This document shows, one piece after another, positions 56,112-64,000 of a stretch of DNA of 64,000 nt. Position 1 is the first letter of the stretch; each line of letters opens with the position of its first letter. The notes below the pieces were generated by a model that had not been told where the DNA came from, searched no databases, and saw nothing but the letters and a program-made list of their open reading frames with translations. The stretch spans positions 62,001 through 126,000 of the forward strand of contig JACJWC010000007.1 in NCBI GenBank assembly GCA_020637335.1. The letters run 5' to 3'. This DNA is from Acidobacteriota bacterium. Its GTDB lineage: Bacteria > Acidobacteriota > Holophagae > Acanthopleuribacterales > Acanthopleuribacteraceae. Both the position numbers and the translations under genes were made by a program.

Positions 56112-56942
56112 TCAAGTTTTTCTTTGCTGAATGAACCAGGCAATTCCGCCGAGGATGGTCAAAGAAGCCAAAAGCAAGCGATTTGTTAGGCGTTCCTCAA
56201 GCAGCAGGATCCCACCAGAAGCCGCAATGACCGGTACGCTCAGCTGTACAGTGGCAGCCGTAGCGGCCCGCATCGAAGGGAGGACGCGATACCAAAGCGC
56301 ATAACCAAGACCCGAAGCAATCGCGCCAGACCCGACCGCAAGCCCTACACCCTGCCAATCCCACGCATTCTGAAAGGAACTCCAAAGCGCTAAAAGGAGC
56401 CCAAACAGACACGCCCGAATGAAATTGCCGGCGGTTTTACTAATCGGATCGCCTGCCCCGCGTCCGAGCAATGAATAAACGCCCCAGCCTAACCCAGCCG
56501 CCACCATGAGCATTGAACTGGTCATATCTGGGGCCTCCAAACCGGGCAGGACCAAATAAATCAAACCCGCAAAAGCCATTCCAAAGGCAAACCATTGACC
56601 CATTCGCAATTTTTCACCCCGGAACAAACCCCAACCGATCATGGTCACTTGGACCATGCCAAATAGCAGGAGCGCTCCCGTTCCGGCAGAAAGGTGAATA
56701 TAAGCAAAAGAAAACCCGGCAGCATACACAAACAAGGCCAATGCCGAGAGCCAGTTGCCCCCGATTCTCCTTTGACCGGAAATACCCAGGTGGATCAAAG
56801 CCAATACAACGGCTCCTGAGCCCAATCGAATCCATGTAAAGCGTGCTGGATCAATGTGCTGACCGGCAAGAGCAGCCCGACATAGAAGCGAATTCCCGGC
56901 AAATGCGAGCATCACCGTAATGGTCAAAAAAAGGTGCTTCAT
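56112..56942 (-). CDS. DMT/EamA family transporter
   Basis: 276 residues made of about ten hydrophobic helices in two EamA repeats (LTITVMLAFAGNSLLCRAAL at the start; AATAATVQLSVPVIAASGGI in the second repeat; LLASLTILGGIAWFI at the end). It probably exports small metabolites or amino acids across the inner membrane. The substrate cannot be told. It ends about 90 nt upstream of the CAT-like gene and may be cotranscribed with it. Confidence 0.88.
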   Translation of the reverse strand: MKHLFLTITVMLAFAGNSLLCRAALAGQHIDPARFTWIRLGSGAVVLALIHLGISGQRRIGGNWLSALALFVYAAGFSFAYIHLSAGTGALLLFGMVQVTMIGWGLFRGEKLRMGQWFAFGMAFAGLIYLVLPGLEAPDMTSSMLMVAAGLGWGVYSLLGRGAGDPISKTAGNFIRACLFGLLLALWSSFQNAWDWQGVGLAVGSGAIASGLGYALWYRVLPSMRAATAATVQLSVPVIAASGGILLLEERLTNRLLLASLTILGGIAWFIQQRKT

Positions 56943-57104
56943 CGGCCCACTCCTGCCGCATCTTAGCCTATTGACCGCCCCAAATTGGCTTTAACACTTG
57001 GGAACCTGCTAAACAGACCACTCTGGAAAAGCTGAATCCTGGTATTTAAACCTTGAAGTCTGAGGTTTGCTCTGCTACCTGTTGGGTTTGCCGGAGGTAT
57101 GCGC

Positions 57105-60089
57105 ATGACGGACGGACGCCCTTCTTTTTCCACGGAACAAGCCGAAACCATTGCAGAACGGGAATTTGGTATTACCGGGCGCGCCAAATTATTGGCCTCC
57201 TATGCGGATCAAAACTTTCTGATCAACGGGTCCAACCAAAAATTTGTGCTCAAAATCGCCAATCAATTTGAGAAGCCTGAAGTCTTGGATATGCAAAACC
57301 AGGCCATGCGGTGGGTCAAAGGCAAAACAATGTATGCGACACCCAGCCCCATGGCCGCAAAATCAGGTAGAGATCTTGTTTTAATCCAAAGCGAAAACGC
57401 TTCCTACTGGGTACGGATGGTGTCCTTTATCCCCGGTTCCTTTTGGGCGGAAGGAACGCCAGCTCCTGAATTTTGGCCGGCATTAGGCCAAGCCCAGGCC
57501 GATTTGAATCTCGCTCTAATTGGCTTTTCTCATGCCGCCCAAAACCGCGAACTCAAATGGAACCTGACCCAAGTGCCCAAATTGGATTTCTCTGTCATTA
57601 AACATCCCGAAAAACAGGCTCTGGCCTGTTTCCATCGCGATCGCTTTAATCAGTGGGTTACCCCCCATATTGAAGAATTGACTTGGGCTGTCGTCCATAA
57701 TGATGCCAATGACCACAATGTCTTGATGAGCGCCGATGGTCAGCAACCGCTCGGTCTGATCGATTTTGGGGACATGGATTGGGCTCCGCGCTTATGTGAT
57801 CTGGCCATCACTGCAGCCTATGGTGTTTTAGACCAAGATGAGCCTTTGCGAATCCTGGCCCAAATCGTTGCCGGCTGGCATTCTGTCCTACCCCTGACCG
57901 ACTTGGAATGGTCCTGCCTTTGGCCCATGGTCTGTGGCCGGTTGGCCATGAGCGTCCGCCATTCGGCCGAGAGCCGCGCCGCCGAACCGGAGAACGAATA
58001 CCTGGCCGTCACCGAAGCGCCCGCCTGGCGTTTCCTGGAAAAAGCCAAATCCTGGCATCCTGATTTTGTCGAACGCTACTTGCGAGCAGCCAGCAATTGC
58101 CTGCCTTCACCCCAAACCATCGCTTTCCAGATTGCCTGTCTCCAACACCATTACAAACCGATTATGGCCGTCGATTGGAATCGCGCGCTTTCCTTTCCCC
58201 TGGATGGCAGCCGCCCGGAACTGTTGCCCGGGTCCGCAGATGCCCAGACCTGGAGCGAACAGGTTCAATCCATCCTGGATTTTGCCCAAGCCCCGGTTGG
58301 TATTGGCGGTTATGCCGAGAAACGGACCTTGTACCAATCGCCCCTCTTCCATCTGAGCGGGAAAGCACGCGAAATCCATTTGGGCATCGACTTGTTTGCG
58401 CCTGAACACACACCCGTTTACGCGCCACTACCCGGCAAGATCCACAGTCTGAAAATCAATAACAATTCGCAGGATTACGGTGGTACCTTGCTGGTTAAAT
58501 TTACTTGGAATGGCCCGGCCCTCTATGCGCTTTACGGGCATTTGAGCCATGCTTCGCTTGACCATTGGCAGGTCGGCGATACTTTTGAAGCTGGCGATAC
58601 ACTTGGCTTCCTCGGAAATGAAAAAGAAAACGGTGGCTGGGCACCGCACCTGCATTTCCAGCTCATGTTCTCCGATTGCGGCTACGAAGGCGATTTCCCC
58701 GGGGTTGCCACCCAGGACGAAGCGGCCGCCTGGCTCGACCTCTGCCCAGACCCACGCCGGCTCATGAATCTTCCCGAATGCCTCACCGCATCTGCGTTTG
58801 CCGACAAATCTAAACTGCGCGAACGACGACAAAGTCGCCTGGCCGCAAACCTCAGCCTCTCCTACTCAGAACCCCTTTACATGGTGCGCGGTTATGGCCA
58901 ATACCTTTACGACGAACACGGCCGGGCTTACCTGGACTGCGTCAACAACGTTGCCCATGTGGGCCATTGCCAAAAGCAGGTGGTGCTGGCCGGGCAAAAA
59001 CAAATGCACACCCTCAATACCAATACCCGTTATCTGCACCACCACATCCTGGACCTCAGCGATGCATTATGCGCAACCTTACCCGGCCTGGATGTGTGCT
59101 TTCTGGTCAATTCCGGCTCGGAAGCCAATGATCTGGCCATGCGTCTGGCGCGCGCCTTCACCGGTCAGCAGCATTTCTACTGTTTTGAAGCCGCTTACCA
59201 TGGCCACTTGAGTCCGCTGATCGATGTCAGCCCCTATAAATGCCTGGGACCGGGAGGCTTAGGCCTTGGCCCAGCCGTTACCATGTTGCCCTTACCCGAT
59301 ACCGTTCGCGGGGCAAAAGCATTCTCCGATCCGGGAGCGGGCGCCTTTTACGCCCAACCGGCACTGGACATTCTGGCCTCTGCGGCCAAACGCGGGATCA
59401 GGCCCGCGGCTTTGATTGCTGAAAGTATTCCCGGCTGTGGTGGTCAATTGGTATTGCCACAAGGGTATCTAGCCGCGCTTTATCAAGCCATTCACGAACA
59501 AGGCGGCCTTGTCATTGCCGATGAAGTTCAAACCGGGCTAGGCCGAGTCGGTACTCACTTCTGGGCCTTCCAACAGCACGGGGTTATTCCAGACATCGTA
59601 ACCATCGGCAAACCCCTGGGCAACGGCCATCCGGTGGCAGCTGTGGTGACCCGACGCGAAATCGCCGATGCTTTCGCCAATGGTATGGAGTACTTTAATA
59701 CCTTTGGCGGCAATCCAGTCAGCTGCGCCATCGCGTTAGAAGTGCTCAAAGTGATTGAAAACGAGTCCCTGCAGGCCAATGCGCTGATGGTCGGCGAATA
59801 CCTGAAAGAACAATTTGAGGCCCTGAAAAACGACTTGCCGCAACTGGCCGATGTCCGCGGGACCGGACTCTTCCTGGGGCTGGAATGGGTCCATCCCGAT
59901 ACTTTACACCCCAACCCCGAACTGGCATCGCAAGTGGTTGAAGGTATGCGACACCACCAGATCCTGCTCAGTACGGACGGACCCCACCATAACGTGACCA
60001 AAATCAAACCGCCTATGGTCTTCAACCTGTCCAATGCCGAATCCCTGGTAAAACTCCTGCGCGAGCTATTAGGAATCCGTAAAGTGTGA
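57105..60089 (+). CDS. Triple fusion: APH-type kinase, M23-like domain, class III aminotransferase
   Basis: 994 residues. Residues about 1-320 are an aminoglycoside-phosphotransferase-like kinase (VVHNDANDHNVL, LIDFGDMDWAP). About 380-560 is a peptidase M23/lysostaphin-like domain (HLGIDLFAPEHTPVYAPLPG, then APHLHFQL). From about 580 comes a class III PLP aminotransferase (NSGSEANDLAMRLAR, IADEVQTGLGRVG, TIGKPLGNGHP with the PLP lysine). The same order occurs in other bacteria, and the aminotransferase part resembles AGXT2L/phospholyase enzymes. A link to phosphoethanolamine-type amino alcohols is inferred. ATG 57105 has GGAGG 7 nt upstream; the ATG at 57099 is too close. Confidence 0.88.
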   Translation: MTDGRPSFSTEQAETIAEREFGITGRAKLLASYADQNFLINGSNQKFVLKIANQFEKPEVLDMQNQAMRWVKGKTMYATPSPMAAKSGRDLVLIQSENASYWVRMVSFIPGSFWAEGTPAPEFWPALGQAQADLNLALIGFSHAAQNRELKWNLTQVPKLDFSVIKHPEKQALACFHRDRFNQWVTPHIEELTWAVVHNDANDHNVLMSADGQQPLGLIDFGDMDWAPRLCDLAITAAYGVLDQDEPLRILAQIVAGWHSVLPLTDLEWSCLWPMVCGRLAMSVRHSAESRAAEPENEYLAVTEAPAWRFLEKAKSWHPDFVERYLRAASNCLPSPQTIAFQIACLQHHYKPIMAVDWNRALSFPLDGSRPELLPGSADAQTWSEQVQSILDFAQAPVGIGGYAEKRTLYQSPLFHLSGKAREIHLGIDLFAPEHTPVYAPLPGKIHSLKINNNSQDYGGTLLVKFTWNGPALYALYGHLSHASLDHWQVGDTFEAGDTLGFLGNEKENGGWAPHLHFQLMFSDCGYEGDFPGVATQDEAAAWLDLCPDPRRLMNLPECLTASAFADKSKLRERRQSRLAANLSLSYSEPLYMVRGYGQYLYDEHGRAYLDCVNNVAHVGHCQKQVVLAGQKQMHTLNTNTRYLHHHILDLSDALCATLPGLDVCFLVNSGSEANDLAMRLARAFTGQQHFYCFEAAYHGHLSPLIDVSPYKCLGPGGLGLGPAVTMLPLPDTVRGAKAFSDPGAGAFYAQPALDILASAAKRGIRPAALIAESIPGCGGQLVLPQGYLAALYQAIHEQGGLVIADEVQTGLGRVGTHFWAFQQHGVIPDIVTIGKPLGNGHPVAAVVTRREIADAFANGMEYFNTFGGNPVSCAIALEVLKVIENESLQANALMVGEYLKEQFEALKNDLPQLADVRGTGLFLGLEWVHPDTLHPNPELASQVVEGMRHHQILLSTDGPHHNVTKIKPPMVFNLSNAESLVKLLRELLGIRKV

Positions 60090-60154
60090 TTTTTGCCGGT
60101 CAAGATTTCCGCCTGCCCAGCCGAGAGATTAATTAAATCCTCCTGGAGGCATGT

Positions 60155-60433
60155 ATGTGGTTTGAAACCCAAGCCAAAGCACCCGAACCCCCGGTTGCCA
60201 CTTATGGAACCCTGACCTTTAAGCTGGAAACGGATGATCAGGGACACCAATGGGTCAGCGTGTTTTTAGGCCAGGAGAAACAGCTCGGTTTTGAGCTGGG
60301 TCACCACATGCAAGAGGTCGCCTTTTCGGTGGATATGCACGATCTGCATCACATCAAAGCCAACTTGCAGGTCCAAGACGAAGTGCAGGGTAACCCCACC
60401 TTCAGTTTTGCCCTGCGCGATGGGATCAGCTGA
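60155..60433 (+). CDS. Hypothetical protein, 92 residues
   Basis: Not recognised. Predicted small beta-rich soluble protein (TYGTLTFKLETDDQGHQWVS) with a His-rich stretch (GHHMQEVAFSVDMHDLHHIK) that could bind metal. GGAGG precedes the ATG at 60155. It lies 65 nt after the triple-fusion gene and 77 nt before the thioredoxin gene, all in the same direction. Confidence 0.65.
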   Translation: MWFETQAKAPEPPVATYGTLTFKLETDDQGHQWVSVFLGQEKQLGFELGHHMQEVAFSVDMHDLHHIKANLQVQDEVQGNPTFSFALRDGIS

Positions 60434-60510
60434 GCCCCCTCTCCCCTCCTCACCAAATGCTTGCTAAAATAAACAGGTTTGTAGGATTTTGCTGAGGAAG
60501 GTCTCACTGC

Positions 60511-61320
60511 ATGAGTTTTATTGTTGACGTTTCTGATCACAATTTTCAGGAAGAGGTGGTTCAAGCCTCGTTCGAAAAACTGGTCGTGGTGGATTTCTGG
60601 GCCGATTGGTGTGGCCCCTGCAAAACGCTAAAACCGATCCTGGAAAAAATAGCAGGCGAATACGCCGGCGCGTTTATCCTGGCCAAAATCGATACGGAAA
60701 AGAGCATGCAATTGCCCGCCCTTTTTCAAATTCAATCGATCCCAGATGTGCGCTTCATCAAAGACGGCCGCATGGTGGGCGGCTTTCAAGGGGCAATCCC
60801 CGAGTCGGAAATCCGCAAAAAACTGGCGCCTTTCCTGCCCGAGTTACCCAAAAATCAAGAGCCCACTTGGAAGACCCTGATGGCCGAAGGTCAGTGGGAA
60901 AAAGCCATCCCGTTCCTGGAACGCGAAATCGCGCGCGAAGAAAAAACAGAGTTATTGCTTTCGCTAGGCCGCGCCCAATTGGCCGCCCAACAATGGCCGC
61001 AAGCCAAAGCAACCCTTCAACGCGTTTCCTCGACTGACCCGTTGTTTAACCAGGTTGAATTTATGGAAGCGCTAATTTCCGTCCACGATCTGAAACTGGA
61101 CAGCAGCAACAAAATGGACCAGTTCCTGGCCGAAGCCCAGAAACAGTTGAAGGCCAAAGCGTTGCCTGAAGCGATGGAAGCCTTGATCGATGTCTTGTTC
61201 CGCGACGTGCATTATCGCGATGAATTAGTGCGCAAAGCTGCAGTCGCCTTGGTTGAACTGCTCCCGCCCGACGAGAAGAAGCGCTACCAACGCCAACTCT
61301 CCATGGCCGTCCACGCCTAA
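60511..61320 (+). CDS. cnoX: Thioredoxin-TPR protein (CnoX/YbbN family)
   Basis: 269 residues. An N-terminal thioredoxin domain with the WCGPC redox motif (FWADWCGPCKTLKPIL) and cis-Pro loop SIPDVRF is followed by TPR-like helices (WEKAIPFLEREIAREEKTEL). This is the layout of CnoX, a holdase that hands clients to GroEL. E. coli CnoX lacks the CXXC, whereas this protein keeps it and may also reduce disulphides, as reported for Caulobacter CnoX. GAGGAAGG lies before the ATG. Confidence 0.88.
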   Translation: MSFIVDVSDHNFQEEVVQASFEKLVVVDFWADWCGPCKTLKPILEKIAGEYAGAFILAKIDTEKSMQLPALFQIQSIPDVRFIKDGRMVGGFQGAIPESEIRKKLAPFLPELPKNQEPTWKTLMAEGQWEKAIPFLEREIAREEKTELLLSLGRAQLAAQQWPQAKATLQRVSSTDPLFNQVEFMEALISVHDLKLDSSNKMDQFLAEAQKQLKAKALPEAMEALIDVLFRDVHYRDELVRKAAVALVELLPPDEKKRYQRQLSMAVHA

Positions 61321-61329
61321 CTTTCCTGA

Positions 61330-61367
61330 AAATCCATGCAATTCACCCAAAATAATTGCATGGATTT
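61330..61367 (+). promoter_or_regulatory. 14-bp hairpin containing the start region of the TraB-like gene
   Basis: AAATCCATGCAATT and AATTGCATGGATTT are perfect inverted repeats around a 10-nt loop. Both candidate ATGs of the following gene (61336 and 61360) lie in the two arms. It starts 10 nt after the cnoX stop and has no T-run behind it, so it is a poor terminator. Folding in mRNA would hide the start codon. Confidence 0.7.
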
Positions 61368-62043
61368 CCGTGCGGCACTCTATCTCCTGGCCCACCGGGA
61401 GAAGCCTATCAAATGGTTGCTCCTGCCGATGATCCATGTAGGAAGTGCGACTTATTACGAAACCATATTAAGTCGCCTGAACCAGTGTGATGGCGTGCTT
61501 ATGGAAGGGGTGAGGACGACAAAAGCAAAAGTTTTGTTCCATCTCCAGTCGTGGATGCTGCGCTATTCCCATTTGGATTTGGTGCCCCAAAAAGCCTTCC
61601 TTCATCAGGACTCGATCAAAATCCCCATCGTTCAATCCGACCTCTCCCACAAGGCCTTTGATCAAGACTACGGCCAGGTTCCACTGTGGCTGAAAGGGGC
61701 TTTGTGGTTATTCTTTCCCTTTCTGTACCTGTATGGTCACCTACTAACGCGAAACATGCTGGCCCGAAATCTCGCTATCGAGGACCTGGTTTCTCGCGAA
61801 GAGAACTTGGAGCCCGATACGTTTGAGCCGATGGACCAACTCATCTTATTAAAAAGGGATGATCACCTCATCGAAACAATGCACAGGCTTCAAAGCAGCG
61901 CAATTTCCGATCAGACCCTGGCCATCTGTTGGGGAGCCAAACACATGCGCGCAATTGCCTATGAACTTATGCATCTTCAGGGTTACCACGTGGAATCCGC
62001 CGAGTGGGTAACGATCTTCCCGCTAGAGCAGGACCCAAAATAA
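61336..62043 (+). CDS. TraB/GumN-like protein with membrane segment
   Basis: 235 residues. LLLPMIHVGSATYYETILSR and QCDGVLMEGVRT carry the His and Glu/Gly spacing of the TraB/PrgY/GumN (Tiki-like) family, and a second conserved patch is LAICWGAKHMRAIAYEL. A hydrophobic segment (LWLKGALWLFFPFLYLYGHLL) suggests membrane association. Family members are putative metalloproteases. There is no ribosome binding site before either ATG (61336 or 61360), and both lie in a strong hairpin, so translation may be coupled to cnoX or regulated. Confidence 0.6.
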   Translation: MQFTQNNCMDFRAALYLLAHREKPIKWLLLPMIHVGSATYYETILSRLNQCDGVLMEGVRTTKAKVLFHLQSWMLRYSHLDLVPQKAFLHQDSIKIPIVQSDLSHKAFDQDYGQVPLWLKGALWLFFPFLYLYGHLLTRNMLARNLAIEDLVSREENLEPDTFEPMDQLILLKRDDHLIETMHRLQSSAISDQTLAICWGAKHMRAIAYELMHLQGYHVESAEWVTIFPLEQDPK

Positions 62044-62377
62044 ACCTTCCACCTTGCACAGGTTGGCACCCTAATAAGTCAGATCAAAAAAAAGGACTCA
62101 AGGCGCATAACCTGATCAACAAGCCCACGGTCCACATATGGCGTCTTTATTGTGGTCCGGGTAGGTTACCCCGTGAGACGACTTGTAATTCCAAGAAAAC
62201 CTGGGCCGGCTTTCTTTAACTTACTCCAGCACTTTTCTGCGGCCCCTTTTTCAGCTTCAGCCCTGGTTTAAAAGGCCTTGGTCCAAACTGGCTTTTTTTA
62301 TGGGGCTGCGCCCCATCGCGGGCAAAACAACCCGCGCCACATTTATTTGGACCTGAACTATTTTGTGGCCACCCGTG
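62044..62377. other. Convergent gap with two GC hairpins
   Basis: No gene is seen. ATGGGGC-TGC-GCCCCAT (62300-62316) and CGCGGG...CCCGCG (62317-62336) are adjacent hairpins followed by CCACATTTATTT, like the hairpin at 39538. They probably serve as terminators or RNA 3'-end structures for the convergent genes. Confidence 0.6.
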
Positions 62378-63136
62378 TTACTGGCGTTTTCTCAGGATCA
62401 GGAGGGCGTGATCGCCCCATTGGTTGAAGGGGTAACATCTGCCCAGGATTCGGTCTGGCCCGCTCAGGAGTCGGATCAGAGCTTTGGGTTGGAGAGGGAA
62501 TGCGGGCGGCGGAAGAAGAACCCCCTGGCCCTGAACCAAAACCAGGTCGAACCCTTTTGCAAACGCGCTGCGGTACCAGGAATACGGATTGAAGTACCAG
62601 GTCTCAATCGGAAAACCGCCCACCTGTAAAGTTCGCGGTTTTTTGCCACGCAAATGTGGTCTTTTCAGCTGCAAACAGCGAAAGACAAATTCCGACAGGC
62701 AGAACTGCGTCATGATATTGAGAAACAAAAGGCCTTGCGGTTGGAGCAGGTCAAAGCAGACTTGTGCCCAGTCCTCAAATTGAGCTTGGGTATTTAATCC
62801 GCCAAAATTGGCGCAAATGGCATCAAATGGTCCCTTTAATTGACCGATCTGGTTGTAATCCATAACGTGGTACAAGGCCGTGGGAAATAAAGATTGGGCC
62901 CGCTTCACCATTTCAGGCGATTGGTCGATAGCACAAACCTCGAGCCCTAACCCCAGTAAAAAGGCCAAATCGGGGCCCGGTCCACAGGCCACGTCCAAGA
63001 CCTTTTGGCCCGGTCGCAAAAAATGGCGATACCAGCGATGAACGGTTGTCCGCATGGCTTGTGTGACAGGCCGCTCGTTAAATTGTCGATCGTAATCAAG
63101 CGCAATCGCGTCAAAGCCCTGTTGCAGGTCAGTCAT
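62378..63136 (-). CDS. Class I SAM-dependent methyltransferase 1
   Basis: 252 residues from ATG 63136 (MTDLQQGFDAIALDYDRQF). Motif I is VLDVACGPGPDLAFLLGLG, the acidic residue is in CAIDQSPEMVKRA, and motif III/post I regions follow (GPFDAICANFGGLN; LLQPQGLLFLNIM). The substrate is unknown. It overlaps the stop of the second methyltransferase by 8 nt, so the two are translated together. Confidence 0.85.
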   Translation of the reverse strand: MTDLQQGFDAIALDYDRQFNERPVTQAMRTTVHRWYRHFLRPGQKVLDVACGPGPDLAFLLGLGLEVCAIDQSPEMVKRAQSLFPTALYHVMDYNQIGQLKGPFDAICANFGGLNTQAQFEDWAQVCFDLLQPQGLLFLNIMTQFCLSEFVFRCLQLKRPHLRGKKPRTLQVGGFPIETWYFNPYSWYRSAFAKGFDLVLVQGQGVLLPPPAFPLQPKALIRLLSGPDRILGRCYPFNQWGDHALLILRKRQ

Positions 63137-63896
63137 GTTCACGTTCCAAAACCAGCCAGGGGAACGGGCGAAACGGTTTTCCACTTAATCGAGCCAAAAA
63201 TCGCTGCAAACGGCTGGGCCGGTAGCGATATTGCGGCTGGAAAGGAGCCAATTCATGCAAAGAACAGGGGTGGTAATGGTCGGCCATTTCTGGAAATCCC
63301 AATTCGGCATAATACGCCTTGGATCGGGCCTTAGCCTTTGGCCGTTCATCCAAGGTATAAACCGGGCTATCGATCAGGTGGATTTGGCCTCCGGGCGCTA
63401 ACAAGGCCAACAGGGCTCCTAAAAGCTGTGCTTTATCGGAAAAATATTGAATGCAACTGGCCAAAACGATTTGGTCATAGCTTTGATTGGGGAATTGCGG
63501 GTCCAAAACATCGCCATAGGCGAATTGCAGATTCGGCTGCTCGCCAAAAACCTGCACAGCCATTTCCAGTTCGGGAATGCTCTGATCAAGGCCACACACG
63601 GATGCTTCGAGGTGTTGGGCCAGATAAAAAGATAACCAACCATTGCCACAGCCCAACTCCAAGACTCGTTTGGCGCAACGCGACTTTAGATCGGCTACTA
63701 GGAGCCGGGCACTTTCGGCACGAATCCTCCACTCCTGAAAATGGGGGTGATCCGTTTGAACCGAAGGCAGGGATCGCAGCGATTCCGGGGATTGAACACG
63801 ACCTTCTGCCTCGCGCACTGCATGGTAAAGGTCAAAAAATGGCGCAGTTCCGGGCGAGGTCAACCAAACAAGCTTGCTCGTTTTATTCGCCGTCAC
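63129..63896 (-). CDS. Class I SAM-dependent methyltransferase 2
   Basis: About 255 residues from GTG 63896. Motif I is VLELGCGNGWLSFYLAQHL, the acidic residue is in VCGLDQSIPELEM, and SYDQIVLASCIQYF and LLAPGGQIHLIDSP follow. The start is uncertain: the frame is open to 63998, but that upstream part overlaps the end of another gene. It is unlike methyltransferase 1 beyond the fold. Paired methyltransferases often modify one lipid or surface sugar; that role is only a guess. Confidence 0.8.
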   Translation of the reverse strand: MTANKTSKLVWLTSPGTAPFFDLYHAVREAEGRVQSPESLRSLPSVQTDHPHFQEWRIRAESARLLVADLKSRCAKRVLELGCGNGWLSFYLAQHLEASVCGLDQSIPELEMAVQVFGEQPNLQFAYGDVLDPQFPNQSYDQIVLASCIQYFSDKAQLLGALLALLAPGGQIHLIDSPVYTLDERPKAKARSKAYYAELGFPEMADHYHPCSLHELAPFQPQYRYRPSRLQRFLARLSGKPFRPFPWLVLEREHD

Positions 63897-63954
63897 TGCT
63901 TTAACACCAAGAGGGGGAAAACCAATTCGATGGCTAAGAGGAACGGAGGATTCA

Positions 63955-64000
63955 TTATTCGGCCTCGCACAAATCCAGGTAAATCCATTCATTGCCACAG
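63955..64000 (-). CDS. C-terminal fragment of an upstream gene (partial)
   Basis: The minus strand reads CGNEWIYLDLCEAE and then TAA at 63957-63955, in a different frame from methyltransferase 2. The aromatic and acidic composition looks like a genuine C-terminus. Too little is visible to name it. It lies about 60 nt before the methyltransferase genes and may be in their operon. Confidence 0.45.
   Translation of the reverse strand, partial: CGNEWIYLDLCEAE

Overview
The window looks like a chromosomal segment of a Gram-negative heterotroph of moderate GC. Outer-membrane barrel and periplasmic di-heme proteins and an IPTL-CTERM sorted protein point to a double membrane. Two ECF sigma/TPR-kinase pairs, a Y_Y_Y propeller histidine kinase, lamin-tail/PHP secreted proteins and REP-rich gaps recall Acidobacteriota (Holophagae/Acanthopleuribacter-like). 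That placement is inference from gene content. No CRISPR array, phage, insertion sequence, rRNA or canonical tRNA was seen.

Region 1 (1-13.2 kb) is an alpha-glucan/maltodextrin locus. A RpiR-type regulator is translationally coupled to a GlgB-like protein and a GlgX-MalQ fusion. Downstream lie a secreted alpha-amylase, a MalK ATPase and a MalE-type binding protein that runs off the left edge. A large GH13 enzyme diverges from the regulator. An identical 15-nt palindromic core lies in front of the regulator/GH13 divergence and in front of the amylase operon, so the regulator probably controls both. The GlgB homologue has lost all three catalytic carboxylates while keeping its frame and fold: an apparent pseudoenzyme.

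Region 2 (13.2-19.7 kb) is repeat-rich: inverted REP-like pairs, an exact 31-nt repeat, and a candidate 228-nt RNA with tRNA-like ends but no anticodon arm. It also holds an ABC exporter with a C-terminal cyclic-nucleotide domain, a VapBC pair, and a conserved-looking 54-residue small protein.

Region 3 (19.7-32 kb) carries a lamin-tail/PHP/PKD secreted protein, a coupled response regulator-GGDEF and propeller histidine kinase, a choice-of-anchor-I/IPTL-CTERM protein, a ParDE pair whose toxin is frameshifted in a C-tract, and two tandem YcxB-like membrane proteins.

Region 4 (32-39.5 kb) has a TPR-CHAT protease with an intact His-Cys pair. It is followed in tight operon order by two AT-rich paralogues of an unrecognised family with conserved C-termini, closed by a strong terminator. 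This is the best candidate here for an undescribed system. Then come a secreted beta-rich protein, an outer-membrane barrel and a small glycine-rich protein.

Region 5 (39.5-64 kb) holds an MBL hydrolase/LysR pair, two ECF-sigma plus Ser/Thr-kinase-TPR modules flanking a tandem DJ-1/PfpI gene with an in-frame amber codon, and three paralogous membrane proteins with a split C-x2-C/C-x2-H site. GlnRS with a YqeY tail, a di-heme oxidoreductase, a CAT-like acetyltransferase, a DMT transporter, an APH-M23-aminotransferase triple fusion, a thioredoxin-TPR chaperedoxin, a TraB-like protein starting inside a 14-bp hairpin, and two overlapping SAM methyltransferases complete the window.
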